Made by a program: the position numbers and the translations under genes. Below the pieces are notes generated by a model, which did no database searches, was not told the origin of the DNA, and saw only the letters and a program-made list of their open reading frames with translations. Below, one piece after another: positions 6,235 through 15,482 of a DNA stretch of 20,220 bases. Location: assembly GCA_002310055.1 (NCBI GenBank), contig DBXS01000002.1, positions 22,413-42,632 on the forward strand, in the 5' to 3' direction. Source of the DNA: Clostridiales bacterium UBA1206. Its GTDB lineage: Bacteria > Bacillota > Clostridia > Oscillospirales > CAG-382. Every line of letters starts with the position of its first letter. Position 1 is the first letter of the stretch.

Positions 6235-7623
6235 ATGAAAAAAACTATTTCCAAAGGCAAGATCTGGTGTTTTGCCATAGGCCAGCTGGGCTGGTCGATA
6301 CTCTCGGCGCTTATTTCGAGCTGGCTGGTCAACTATTATCAGCCCGACCTGGCCACGATAGAAGGCGGTCACGCGCTTTTTGTCCCGCAGGGAGCGATTA
6401 TTCTGGGAATGACGATAATAGGGCTCATAACCGCGTTCGGCCGCGTTTTCGACGCCGTGACCGACCCGCTCATCGCTTCCGCTTCCGATAGATGCAGATC
6501 CAAAAACGGCCGTCGCATACCGTTTATGAAATGGGCGGCAGTCCCGTTCGGCGCGGCCACCGCGCTGGTGTTCTTTTCGCCAATGTCGGGCAACAGCGGC
6601 GCCGCGGGGACCGTAAACGCCATATTCCTGTTCGTTATGGTAACGCTGTTCTACCTCTTTATGACCATGTACTGCACGCCGTATAACGCGCTCATCGCCG
6701 AGCTCGGCAGCACTCAGAAGGTCAGGATGTCAATTTCCACCTGCATTTCGTTCACCTTTATCGCCGGTATGGCGTTCGCATATCTCGCGCCCGTCATCTG
6801 GGGCGCGCTAATGGGTTTCGGGCTTGAACGCATGCTTGCCATACGCATTACCATGGCAGGGCTCGCGCTTGTAGGCGTGGGATGCATGTTCGTCCCCGTG
6901 TTCACCATAAAAGAAAGCGATTATATAGATATCCGCCCGACCGAGGATTCGGCTTTCCGTTCGCTGACCGCGACGTTCAAAAACAAGGAATTCCGCCATT
7001 TCGTGGCATCGGATATAGTATATTTCCTCGGCATAACGATGTTCCAGACGGCGCTGCCGTTCTTTGTGACTTCGCTGCTTAAAATGGACGAGGGGTATTC
7101 CACGCTGTTCTTTATACTGCTCACCGGTCTTTCGGTGCTGTTCTACCCGTTCGTAAGCAAGCTCACGCGCAAATTTGGCAAGAAGAAGCTCGTGCTCATA
7201 GCGTTCGCGATCTTCGCTTTCTCGTTCGGCTACGCCGCGCTGCTGGGCGACACGCTTTCGTTCATACCGCCGCTGGTGCAGGGCGTACTGCTTTGTCTGT
7301 TCGCTTCGCCGGCGCAGGCGCTTTTCGGCATTATACCGCAGGCGATGGTCGCCGATATAGCCGAAAGCGAAGAAAAGACCACGGGCGTGAACCGTTCGGG
7401 TATGTTCTTTGCAGCGCGCACCTTTGCAATGAAGCTCGGCCAGGGCGTGGCGATGCTGCTCGTCACGTCGCTTGCCACGATACGCACCGATATCGGACTC
7501 GGCTACCGTCTGGTGGCTGTCTCCGCGGCCGCGGCGTGCATAATAGGTGGCCTGTTCCTGCTTGCGTATAACGAAAAGAAAATATATTCCACGCTCGGCG
7601 TCGAAACAGGTAAGAAAGAATGA
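6235..7623 (+). CDS. GPH-type (MelB-like, MFS_2) sugar:cation symporter
   Basis: The 462-residue product has about 12 hydrophobic segments and the family signature FDAVTDPLIASASDR (about residues 72-86) followed by basic residues (SKNGRRIPFMKW). This is the conserved loop region after the second membrane helix in glycoside-pentoside-hexuronide symporters. Members import sugars or glycosides with Na+ or H+ across the cytoplasmic membrane; the substrate cannot be read from sequence. The start at ATG 6235 was chosen because the mature-like sequence (MKKTISKGKIWCF) begins there, with GAAAGGAAA about 13 bases upstream; the frame extends 29 codons further 5' but over the -10 region and leader, so those codons are not used. 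The stop overlaps the hydrolase start (ATGA). It is the first gene of the operon driven by the promoter at 6131-6159. Confidence 0.88.
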   Translation: MKKTISKGKIWCFAIGQLGWSILSALISSWLVNYYQPDLATIEGGHALFVPQGAIILGMTIIGLITAFGRVFDAVTDPLIASASDRCRSKNGRRIPFMKWAAVPFGAATALVFFSPMSGNSGAAGTVNAIFLFVMVTLFYLFMTMYCTPYNALIAELGSTQKVRMSISTCISFTFIAGMAFAYLAPVIWGALMGFGLERMLAIRITMAGLALVGVGCMFVPVFTIKESDYIDIRPTEDSAFRSLTATFKNKEFRHFVASDIVYFLGITMFQTALPFFVTSLLKMDEGYSTLFFILLTGLSVLFYPFVSKLTRKFGKKKLVLIAFAIFAFSFGYAALLGDTLSFIPPLVQGVLLCLFASPAQALFGIIPQAMVADIAESEEKTTGVNRSGMFFAARTFAMKLGQGVAMLLVTSLATIRTDIGLGYRLVAVSAAAACIIGGLFLLAYNEKKIYSTLGVETGKKE

Positions 7624-8552
7624 GTTATTCCGCTTTTATGTCGCAGACCGTGTCGCCGTATATCACGGCGCGCCGCACGGTGCGCGAGCTCGTCATGCGC
7701 GACGGCAAAAAACTGTACGGCGAATCGTATTCCGCCGAAAACGCGCGCGGCACGGTGTTCATTCTGCACGGATTCACCGAAAACGCCGCCAAATACAGCG
7801 AAGTGATCTACCGCTTCTTATGCGAAAATTTCTGCGTTTTCATATACGAGCAGCGCGGTCACGGCAGGTCGTACAGAGCGGTTGCCGACAAAACGCTTAC
7901 GCACATAGACCGCTTTGAAGAATACGTGGAAGATTTTGAGACGGTGCTGGAGCAGGCCGCGGATATGCCAAAACCGTATTTCCTGTTTTCGCATTCCATG
8001 GGCGGCGCCGTTTCGGCTTTGTTTATGCAAAAACACCCTGGCGTGTTCGGCAAAGCCGTGATGTCTTCGCCGATGATCGCGCCCACGCACGGCAATATGC
8101 CGCTGTTTATACCCAAGCTCATCTGCCGTTTCTGCATTCTCACCGGCAGAAAGCGCAAGCGCATCTTCATAGCGCCAAAGTACCCCGGAAAAGAGGATTT
8201 CGACACTTCCTGCGCGACATGCGAAGAAAAGTTCGCGTATTACGAGGAAATAAAGCGGAATTGCGAAGACTTTCACAACTATTCGCCCACGTACGGCTGG
8301 CTGCTTCAATCGCTGTGCGTCACAAAAAAAATACTCAAAAAGGGCGCGCCCGAGCGCATCGACGCACCCGTGCTGATATTTTCCGCGGAGCTGGACAACG
8401 CGGTGCTCAACGACAAGCAAAAAGAATTCGCAGACCGGCTCAAAAATTGCAGGCTGGAATTTATAAAAGGAGTTAAGCACGAGCTGTTCCTTTCGCCTGA
8501 CGAAGTGACGGAGCCGTACTTTAACCAAATAACCGACTTTTTCAAAGCGTGA
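7620..8552 (+). CDS. Alpha/beta hydrolase, serine aminopeptidase S33 / lysophospholipase-like
   Basis: The 310-residue product has the alpha/beta-hydrolase fold of the monoacylglycerol lipase/PldB type. HGF at about 50-52 is the oxyanion region, QRGHGRS is at about 78-84, and the nucleophile elbow SHSMGG places Ser126. Candidate triad partners are Asp259 (AELDNAV) and His287 (GVKHE). The elbow has Ser instead of Gly at the first position (S-x-S-x-G), which is common in this subfamily. There is no signal peptide, so it should act in the cytosol on an ester, for example removing acyl or acetyl groups from an imported compound (inference). The start overlaps the symporter stop by 4 bases, so the two are translationally coupled. 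The next gene follows after 43 bases without a terminator. Confidence 0.87.
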   Translation: MSYSAFMSQTVSPYITARRTVRELVMRDGKKLYGESYSAENARGTVFILHGFTENAAKYSEVIYRFLCENFCVFIYEQRGHGRSYRAVADKTLTHIDRFEEYVEDFETVLEQAADMPKPYFLFSHSMGGAVSALFMQKHPGVFGKAVMSSPMIAPTHGNMPLFIPKLICRFCILTGRKRKRIFIAPKYPGKEDFDTSCATCEEKFAYYEEIKRNCEDFHNYSPTYGWLLQSLCVTKKILKKGAPERIDAPVLIFSAELDNAVLNDKQKEFADRLKNCRLEFIKGVKHELFLSPDEVTEPYFNQITDFFKA

Positions 8553-8595
8553 CGGGCAAGCTTCCCGCGCGCGGATTTTAGCGGAGGTCTGTAAA

Positions 8596-11500
8596 ATGAT
8601 TTCAATTTCAACAAAACGATTCGTATCGCTCATTCTCTGCGCGTGCCTGCTGTGCGCGCTGCTCGTTTCGTGCGGCCCGGTTGCGGAAGAATCTTCCGTT
8701 CCGGATGAAACGAGCGAGATCTCGCCCGCCGAAAGCGCGCAGAGCGAAGTCGAAGAAAGCAGCGCTATAGAAGAAAGCTCGATCCCGCCGGAAAGTTCCG
8801 AACCCGAACCGGTGTCGGAACCGGTATCGGAAGAGCCGAGCGAAGAGATAAGCGAAGGAACTTCCGAAGAGATAAGCGAGGAAATCAGCGAAGAACCTTC
8901 TGCGGAGCCTTCGGAAGAACCTTCCGAAGAGCCTTCGGCGGAACCGAGCGAAGAGATAAGCGAAGAGCCTTCGGCGGAGCCGAGCGAGGAAGAATCCTCC
9001 GCGGAAGAATCAAAGGAAGAATCCAAGGAAGAATCCAAGGAAGAGCCTTCCAAGGAAGAATCCAAAGAGGAATCCAGCGAAGAGCCTTCGGTCGAACCGA
9101 GCGAGGAGCCAAGCGAGGAACCGAGTGAAGAACCCAGCGAAGAACCGAGCGAAGAACCGAGCGAACCGCCCGAAATGGGTCCCGTATGCGTGTCGCTCGG
9201 CAAATCCTACACCAACGATCCCGCGCCCGACGAAAAGTATCCGGATTCCTACGGCATACAGCTCACCGACGGCGTGATATCCGCCCGTTCCGACGTGAGC
9301 TACAGCGATCCCAACTACGCGGGATATCTGCTCAACAGCGGCAATACGACGTGCGACGTCGTGATAGATCTCGGCGCTGTGACGCCGGAAGTCTACCGCT
9401 TTGAGGCCGACTGTATGAACAACCATTCCGCCGGCGTGTATCAGCCCGCAAAGGTGACGGTGCAGTATTCCACCGACAACAAAAACTGGAAGACCGCAGG
9501 CGACTTAAAGAACCCCGCCGAATTCCCCGACGATTCGGCGCGCACACTCACGCTGGAGCTTTCCAAAGGCGTCGAATGCCGCTACGTCAGGTTCCATTTC
9601 CAAAGGGGCGGCGCGTGGCTGTTCCTCGACGAGCTTTCGGTCTACGCCATAGCCGAAATCGAACACAAGGATTCCGCAGAAGAGGTGATACGCAGATTGT
9701 ACGACAACGAATCGTTTACCGAATCTTCGCTTAAAGCGGCGATAAATTCCGTAAAGACCGGCACGCCCGACAAGACTCAGGCGAGAGTCGACATCCTGGC
9801 AAAAAAATCGTACCGCACCGATATCAAGCCCAGCGGCTCTTTCCCCGATAAAGGCGGCATGCTGACCGACACATATACCGGCGCGAATATCGACGAAAAC
9901 ACCTGGGTGGGATTCCCCGGCGGCAAAGATATAAACATCACCGTGCCCATAGGTTCAAAGGCGACGGATATCGCCGCGTTCGAACTGCACGCCTATTCCA
10001 CCGGCGCGGGCAATATCGAATTCCCGCGGTGCGTGATATTCTCCGTGTCTTCCGACGGCAGCAGCTGGAAACAGCTCGCGCGGTGCTACGCGCCCGTGGG
10101 AAGCCAGAAAGATTTCACGTTTATCGCCGAACTCCCCAATACGGTGAGCGCCAAATACGTGCGCTTCACACTCATCACCGAAGGCAGCGACATGGTCCTT
10201 ATCGACGAAGTCGCGGCGTTCGCCTATAACGACGATCGCCTATACGAAGACGAAGTTTACCCGCCCGTCAGGTTCCCGACTGTCACCGAAAACACCTACT
10301 GGCCGAGTTCGGATCAGTTTTACAAACTCGTGACCGATCTTATCAAAGCCAAGCGTCCGCAGATCTACTACGCAGCGTCGTCCGGCGTCAACGCGGAAAA
10401 CAATACGCCCGCTTCGTCGCCGATACTCACCGACGGCGTATACGCGAACGATCTCGATTTCCACGGCGGCAAATACTTTAAGATGTACGGCGGCGGAAAG
10501 CGGTTCATATTCTTTGACCTTACAAATTTAAGCACCGTTTATTCGTTCAAGGGCGAAATGATGCAGCAGACGTCGTGGGCGGTGTACGCGCCTTCATCCA
10601 TACCCGTGCTCGTTTCGACCGACGCGGTCAAATGGTATTCCGCCGGCGAGATACCCATAAACAACGCCCGGGACGGCGCGCGCCTCAGCGGCACGCTCAC
10701 GCTCGAAACGCCCGTGGCGGCGAGATTCGTGTGCTTTGTAGTCGACGTTTCCGGCTGGGCAGGCGTGGACGAGCTGGAAGTCACCGGCAAAAAAGAAGTG
10801 GAATCCGGCACGCCGCTCGCAAATAACGCCGGATTAGCGGAATTCACCGACGTGGAATGGGGCTCGGCTTCCGGCGAGCTTACCTGGGGCGAATACGACG
10901 CGACCCTGGGCGCAAAGGACGTATATCTCGCGTACCACGGCACTAACAGACACCCGAGCGCCGAAGATCTGCTGCCCATAATCGGGCATCTCGGCACCGA
11001 CGGCAAATATGACGACACCATGTTCGACGGCGCGCTGTTTTTAATGTCCGGCGGATTCCCCTCCGGGCTGGGCGGCGGCACCGGCGGCGTGCTCAAATAC
11101 AACAAGAGCGACGCCGAATGGCTGATTTCGCAGCTGTTCGACCCGAGCCAGAATATCCCCGCGCTGGAATCGGCGGCGGGAACGCTGAAACAGAAGCTGA
11201 ACCTTCCGAGCAGCTATAAAGTCAAATATTACGTATCGCTGTATTATCCCAGCTGCGACAATTTCGGCGATATCGACGGCGACGGCAAGAGCGAAGACCT
11301 TTCGACCGCCGCGGGCAAGATAAAAGTGCTATTGTGGTGGATAAATCAGTTCGAGACCGAGCGCGCCAAGCACAGTTACAGCAATATCGAATTCGGCGGC
11401 TACTACTGGTACAACGAATCGATGAAAAGCGGCGACGAAGTCATAACCACCGCGGTCGCGGACGCCATCCATTCGAGAGGCAGCGTCTTCTTCTGGATAC

Positions 11501-12126
11501 CCTATTTCACGGCGAACGGCTGGACCGACTGGCAGAAATACGGCTTTGACGTCGCCTGCCTGCAGCCCAACTACGCGTTCAGTACCGACGTTCCCGATAC
11601 GCGCATCCCCGCCGCGGCGCGGATAGCCCAGGCCGGCGGTATGTGCCTGGAAATAGAAATGGATCACCGCGTGGCGCTGGATATACGCTACAAGCAGCGC
11701 TATTTCGAATATCTAAAGCAGGGCTTCAAGCTGGGTTATCAGTCCGGCTGCCCGCATCTGTATTACATAGGCGCGAGCCTGCAGAGCTTTGCAAGATCGG
11801 GCGACGCCGACCAGAGGCAGATATACGATTACACCTACCAGTTCATAAAGGGCACGATGGTGCTCAAGCCCAAAAAGCTTTCCAACCGCAGCGTGACCGC
11901 CAAGGCGGGCAAGCCGTATACGAGCGTTGCCGGCTCCGGCGTGGACGAAAGCGCGGTGTTCAAGGTGGTCAAGATGCCCGAACACGGCACGCTGACTCTT
12001 GAAGCGGACGGCACCTACACCTACTACCCCAACAAGGGTTACACCGGCAAGGACACGTTTTCGGTATCCTACTCGGTCGGGCTCGACTATTCCGACCCGG
12101 CGACGGTGACCGTGACGGTCAAATAA
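8596..12126 (+). CDS. Large surface lipoprotein: Ser/Glu/Pro linker, discoidin-like modules, DUF4855, Ig/cadherin-like end
   Basis: The 1176-residue product begins with a lipoprotein signal peptide (LLVSC lipobox, Cys26), so it is exported and lipid-anchored outside the membrane. Residues 27-195 are a Ser/Glu/Pro linker, probably a flexible spacer through the wall. Three beta-sandwich modules resembling F5/8 type C (discoidin, carbohydrate-binding-like) lie at about 198-355, 408-545 and 588-732. A DUF4855 domain covers about 770-1075, and an Ig/cadherin-like repeat (EHGTLTLEADGTYTYYPNKG) about 1092-1176. DUF4855 has no activity known to me; GGYYWYNE (E941) and CLEIEMD (E1019/E1021) are conserved in the paralogue downstream and are candidate catalytic acids of a TIM-barrel-like fold (inference). 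A Ca-binding-like loop GDIDGDG lies near 891-897. GGAGG lies 8 bases before the ATG. It is the last gene of the symporter operon. Confidence 0.85.
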   Translation: MISISTKRFVSLILCACLLCALLVSCGPVAEESSVPDETSEISPAESAQSEVEESSAIEESSIPPESSEPEPVSEPVSEEPSEEISEGTSEEISEEISEEPSAEPSEEPSEEPSAEPSEEISEEPSAEPSEEESSAEESKEESKEESKEEPSKEESKEESSEEPSVEPSEEPSEEPSEEPSEEPSEEPSEPPEMGPVCVSLGKSYTNDPAPDEKYPDSYGIQLTDGVISARSDVSYSDPNYAGYLLNSGNTTCDVVIDLGAVTPEVYRFEADCMNNHSAGVYQPAKVTVQYSTDNKNWKTAGDLKNPAEFPDDSARTLTLELSKGVECRYVRFHFQRGGAWLFLDELSVYAIAEIEHKDSAEEVIRRLYDNESFTESSLKAAINSVKTGTPDKTQARVDILAKKSYRTDIKPSGSFPDKGGMLTDTYTGANIDENTWVGFPGGKDINITVPIGSKATDIAAFELHAYSTGAGNIEFPRCVIFSVSSDGSSWKQLARCYAPVGSQKDFTFIAELPNTVSAKYVRFTLITEGSDMVLIDEVAAFAYNDDRLYEDEVYPPVRFPTVTENTYWPSSDQFYKLVTDLIKAKRPQIYYAASSGVNAENNTPASSPILTDGVYANDLDFHGGKYFKMYGGGKRFIFFDLTNLSTVYSFKGEMMQQTSWAVYAPSSIPVLVSTDAVKWYSAGEIPINNARDGARLSGTLTLETPVAARFVCFVVDVSGWAGVDELEVTGKKEVESGTPLANNAGLAEFTDVEWGSASGELTWGEYDATLGAKDVYLAYHGTNRHPSAEDLLPIIGHLGTDGKYDDTMFDGALFLMSGGFPSGLGGGTGGVLKYNKSDAEWLISQLFDPSQNIPALESAAGTLKQKLNLPSSYKVKYYVSLYYPSCDNFGDIDGDGKSEDLSTAAGKIKVLLWWINQFETERAKHSYSNIEFGGYYWYNESMKSGDEVITTAVADAIHSRGSVFFWIPYFTANGWTDWQKYGFDVACLQPNYAFSTDVPDTRIPAAARIAQAGGMCLEIEMDHRVALDIRYKQRYFEYLKQGFKLGYQSGCPHLYYIGASLQSFARSGDADQRQIYDYTYQFIKGTMVLKPKKLSNRSVTAKAGKPYTSVAGSGVDESAVFKVVKMPEHGTLTLEADGTYTYYPNKGYTGKDTFSVSYSVGLDYSDPATVTVTVK
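8686..9171 (+). repeat. In-frame Ser-Glu-Glu-Pro codon repeat (minisatellite-like linker DNA)
   Basis: The linker of the lipoprotein is built from near-repeats of GAACCGAGCGAA and variants such as GAGCCTTCGGAA and GAATCCAAGGAA. The tightest run is at about 9090-9165, where the EEPS unit repeats six or more times with 12-base periodicity. Synonymous changes break the identity, so the array is partly diverged. Slippage in multiples of 12 bases would change linker length without a frameshift. Confidence 0.8.
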
Positions 12127-12138
12127 TTACGCAAACAC

Positions 12139-12185
12139 AAAAACGCGGCTTTCGTAAAGTTTACGAAAGCCGCGTATGTTTTTAC
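12139..12185. terminator. Bidirectional terminator shared by the two convergent DUF4855 genes
   Basis: A perfect 15-bp stem, ACGCGGCTTTCGTAA (12143-12157) with TTACGAAAGCCGCGT (12161-12175), has a 3-base loop. It is followed by T-rich sequence on the plus strand (ATGTTTTTA) and, read on the minus strand, by TGTTTTTGTG. It occupies nearly the whole 64-base gap between the plus-strand and minus-strand lipoprotein genes. Confidence 0.9.
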
Positions 12186-12190
12186 TTTGT

Positions 12191-14809
12191 TTACGGGACG
12201 TATTCCACCGTGATATCTATGCGCACGTCTTCGCTCACTCCCGTGAGGTATTTCGCCGCCACGCAGAAACAGTCTTCGCCGTAAAATCCCCTTTCGGGCA
12301 TATAGATGACTCTGCCGTCGGCGTAGACCTGCAGCGAGCCGTATTTGGGCTGTACCGTTATCACGAGGACGTAATTGTATTCGCTTTCCACGTTTATCTT
12401 CCCGGTGATGCGCTTGCCCGCTTTGCCGGTCATATTCTCACCGTGAGGCGCGACTAACGGTATGACGGGATCGGTCTTATAATCCGACTTGTCGAGCAGG
12501 CCCTTGGAATAGAGATACGTGTCATAGTATATGGAATTTTCGTATCCGTACGCGCTGTCGCGCGCCGCGGTGAGATCCGAAGGCACGCCGCCCAGATAAT
12601 AGATCTTGGTAGTTTCATTATGGCCGTATTCGAGCGACGATTGCAGATATTCTTTGTAACGGCGCACGTTTTCGTCGCTCTTTGTGCTGTTCAGTTCCAC
12701 CTCCACCGACATTCCGTAGAGCTTGGCTTTGAGCGCCGCGGCGCGCAAACGACCCTCGTCTGCTTCGGACGAGAACGAATAGTTGGGCTGCAGGCAGGCG
12801 AAATCGAACCCCAGTTCGCGCCAGGTGTTCCAGCCCGCCGCGTTGTAGTACGGGATCCAGAACATAAGATACCCCTTGGAATGCACGTAATCAATGGCGT
12901 ATTTGACTATCTCTATTTCGTCGGGCTCGTCGTAGTACAGCGCTTCCGAAAGCCAGTAGAACCCCATAAGCTTTACGTTGGGCGCGTCGATCTGCGCAAG
13001 CCGCTCGAGCTGCATATCGACTTCCCAGCGGATGACCTTTTTGCGGTTTTCGATCGAATCGAACGATTCGTCGACCCCGTCGCCGTCTATATCGCCGAAC
13101 GTGTTGACTTTCCCGTCAAGCACCGCGCGCGGACGGATCACCGAAAGGTATATGCCTTCCTTATATTCCGCGTCGCCTTTGACTTTTGCGATCTCTCCCG
13201 CCGCCTGCGAGATCGCTTCGATACCGCGGTCTTTGGTGAACTGCGTTTCGAAATACGGGGTCCAGCCCTTGAGCAGTTCGCGTTCGCTTGCGGAAGCGAA
13301 ATTGTTATGCGGCGTTATGACCATATTTTCGAATATGACGTCTTTTAGCTCGCCTTCCTCATAATACCCTATAATGTTTAAATAATCCTGCGCGGTGAGC
13401 ATTTCGGAATACACTCCGCACGCGCTCTTGGTGTTGCACAGGTACGAGCAGAGTATGTTCTGCGCGCCGCCGATTTTGCCGGGGTCGGGATACGAGTACG
13501 GCATTTTCCCGCCGCTTGACACGCTGTTCGGCATTTTTGCGTTTTTAAGCGCTTTTTCCGTGCCGAATATGCAGAATTCGGTGAACGCGGTGTGCGTGTT
13601 GAACAGGAAAGTGAACCTTACGAACCGCGCGATATAGACAGCTCCGGCGTCCGCTTCGAATTCTATGAGCCGGTTGCTGCCGTCGAGCAGCGCTTTATCC
13701 ACGCTCATAACGGCGACGCTCTGCCACTCTTCGCCGTCAGCGGAAACCGAAACGCATATGTCGTCGGGCGGGAAAACGCCCCAGGACGGGATATACATCG
13801 ACTGCGCCGAAAAACGGCTTACGGATGACGCGTAGCCGAGGTCGAACGTGATCTCCCTGCCGTCGCCGCGCGTCATACGGAAGCTAAGGTCGGAATCCCA
13901 CGCAGGCGCTTTGAGCGTCTTGCCGTCGCAAAGGATGGAAGTATCCTGAACGTTGGCGTAGCCGTCGACATTCTTTTTGGCGACTTTTGCAAACGACATC
14001 GCGTGGACTTCGGCGCCGAGCGCCAGGTTCTTTACTTCGGCGCTGCCGTCGAGGCGGAATTCGGGTTCGCAATGCGGAGTCGTGTATTCGGGGTAAACGC
14101 TCACGAGGTCGAGGCTGTCGTCGCGTTCGGCCCCGTAAACGTACGCTTCCAGTTCGCCCAGGAAAGCTAACCCCGCGGCGCACCTGAACCAGAACCGCAC
14201 GTATCTCGCATTGACGTACTCGCCGAGATTGAACTCAAAATCGTAGGTCTGGGCGCGCGGCGGATCGGATATCCCGCTCATTTTGCATAGCTTTACGAAC
14301 TTTTCGCCGTCTTCGGAAATATAAACGGTGACGTCCTGAGGCAGGTAGATCGCGTATTCGGTCTGCGAAAGGAACACGGCGCGGAACGCGCCTATTTTTT
14401 CGCATACTTCGCCCAGATCGAAATCTATCCGGCAGGAGCCGGATTCAAAGCCGATCCAGGAATATCTGTTGAAGCTTTCAGGGACCGCGCCGTCCGAAAG
14501 CAGGTTTCCGCGGTCCGGATACGAGCTGCTTACGCGCGCGTTTACGCCGTACGGCCTGCCCAGAAGCACGTTGGCGCGCGGAAGGTCTTTTTCGACTTCG
14601 CCGTGATAGAGCGCGTCGATCTCGGCCTTCTTTTCGCATTCGGGGATACTTATTTCTTCGGAACTGTCTTCCGTAACGGGTCCGGCGGAACTTTCATCCT
14701 CAACCGAAACGTCTTCCTGAGATCCGGAACTTTCCGGACCCGTCGCGGCGCAGGCGACAGCCGAAACGAGCAGACACAGCGCGAGCAATAATATGAACAG
14801 TCTTTTCAT
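12191..14809 (-). CDS. Surface lipoprotein with two discoidin-like modules, DUF4855 and C-terminal beta domain
   Basis: The 872-residue product has a lipoprotein signal peptide (AVAC lipobox, Cys20) and a short acidic/Ser linker (21-58). Two F5/8 type C-like modules lie at about 78-226 and 258-416, followed by a DUF4855 domain (about 450-765) and an Ig/cadherin-like end (about 785-872). It is a paralogue of the large lipoprotein at 8596-12126: MGFYWLSE, FWIPYYNAAGW, GFDFACLQPNYSFS and SVEVELN match there closely. The shared acids are E622 and E703/E705, and the GDIDGDG loop recurs near 572-578. The start overlaps the stop of the zinc-ribbon gene (ATGA) and has no strong ribosome site, so translation is probably coupled. 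It is less modular than its paralogue (one module fewer, short linker). Function is unknown; binding or cleavage of an external glycan is inferred. Confidence 0.84.
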   Translation of the reverse strand: MKRLFILLLALCLLVSAVACAATGPESSGSQEDVSVEDESSAGPVTEDSSEEISIPECEKKAEIDALYHGEVEKDLPRANVLLGRPYGVNARVSSSYPDRGNLLSDGAVPESFNRYSWIGFESGSCRIDFDLGEVCEKIGAFRAVFLSQTEYAIYLPQDVTVYISEDGEKFVKLCKMSGISDPPRAQTYDFEFNLGEYVNARYVRFWFRCAAGLAFLGELEAYVYGAERDDSLDLVSVYPEYTTPHCEPEFRLDGSAEVKNLALGAEVHAMSFAKVAKKNVDGYANVQDTSILCDGKTLKAPAWDSDLSFRMTRGDGREITFDLGYASSVSRFSAQSMYIPSWGVFPPDDICVSVSADGEEWQSVAVMSVDKALLDGSNRLIEFEADAGAVYIARFVRFTFLFNTHTAFTEFCIFGTEKALKNAKMPNSVSSGGKMPYSYPDPGKIGGAQNILCSYLCNTKSACGVYSEMLTAQDYLNIIGYYEEGELKDVIFENMVITPHNNFASASERELLKGWTPYFETQFTKDRGIEAISQAAGEIAKVKGDAEYKEGIYLSVIRPRAVLDGKVNTFGDIDGDGVDESFDSIENRKKVIRWEVDMQLERLAQIDAPNVKLMGFYWLSEALYYDEPDEIEIVKYAIDYVHSKGYLMFWIPYYNAAGWNTWRELGFDFACLQPNYSFSSEADEGRLRAAALKAKLYGMSVEVELNSTKSDENVRRYKEYLQSSLEYGHNETTKIYYLGGVPSDLTAARDSAYGYENSIYYDTYLYSKGLLDKSDYKTDPVIPLVAPHGENMTGKAGKRITGKINVESEYNYVLVITVQPKYGSLQVYADGRVIYMPERGFYGEDCFCVAAKYLTGVSEDVRIDITVEYVP

Positions 14810-15453
14810 GAATCATACAGGACGTACCATCTGCCGCCGATTTTGACGCAGGTGATCTCTTCCGTCAGCTCCTTCTGCGATTTTCCGATAGTTACCGTAT
14901 AAGAATATCCCACGTCTGCTATCTCCTCAATTCTGTCTGCTTCTATTGCTATCGCCGCATAGCGGGACTTTATTCCCTCCAGCCGGTCGGCAAACTCTTC
15001 TTCCATATGTTTGGAATACAGGGTCTTGCCCAGACACGCGCCGAATCTGCCTTTGAACGACTTTACGGCTCCTTCGGTCGCGCTTCCCGAATACGCCCGC
15101 GCTATGGAATCGCGGTCTTTGTATTCGCCGCCCTCGTTCCAGTATTTCGAAAAGTCGTTCAGCATACAATCCGGTATCATATCGAGCGTGGTGCGTATAT
15201 CGCCGCTTAATAACGAACTCATCGCCGTTTCGACCGCCTGTTCGGGCGTGTCGGCTCCGGTGCGGCCGGAACGCGTAAACAGCGCAAGGCACACAGCCGC
15301 GGCGGCGACAGCAATTACGGCGACTGCCGCGATGATTATGATCGTTGTCTTCTTTTTGCCTGTTTTGCGCTTGCCCTTTTTGGGATCGCAGCCGCAATAG
15401 GCGCACTTTTCGGCGCCGTCCGGCAGGAACGCTCCGCAGTTTTTGCAGTTCAT
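14806..15453 (-). CDS. Zinc-ribbon single-pass membrane protein with external domain
   Basis: The 215-residue product begins with a zinc ribbon (Cys3, Cys6, Cys17, Cys20), followed by a Lys-rich stretch (25-35), one membrane segment (about 37-60) and an external domain of about 150 residues. That domain begins with TPEQAVETAMSSLLSGD, a pattern seen in NTF2-like/DUF4878-type domains. Such proteins are common in Firmicutes and mostly uncharacterised. AAAGGGTGG lies about 5 bases before the ATG at 15453. It is first in a two-gene operon and overlaps the DUF4855 lipoprotein gene by 4 bases, so it may assist export, anchoring or sensing for that protein (inference). Confidence 0.8.
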   Translation of the reverse strand: MNCKNCGAFLPDGAEKCAYCGCDPKKGKRKTGKKKTTIIIIAAVAVIAVAAAAVCLALFTRSGRTGADTPEQAVETAMSSLLSGDIRTTLDMIPDCMLNDFSKYWNEGGEYKDRDSIARAYSGSATEGAVKSFKGRFGACLGKTLYSKHMEEEFADRLEGIKSRYAAIAIEADRIEEIADVGYSYTVTIGKSQKELTEEITCVKIGGRWYVLYDS

Positions 15454-15482
15454 AAAACCACCCTTTTCGCTTTTATGATATC

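Noticed and set aside
5851..6372. N-terminal extension of the sigma factor by about 174 codons
   Set aside because: The extra residues read through promoters and palindromes and are rich in Lys/Arg/Pro without homology. The ATG at 5850 has a good ribosome site and gives a normal ECF length.
7818..9203. Minus-strand open frame of 461 codons with Ser-Leu-Gly-Ser repeats
   Set aside because: It is the complement of the Ser/Glu/Pro codon repeat and of the hydrolase gene; it has no ribosome site and no domain.
12620..13348. Plus-strand open frame of 242 codons within the second DUF4855 gene
   Set aside because: It is antisense to a conserved paralogous domain and has no ribosome site or recognisable domain.
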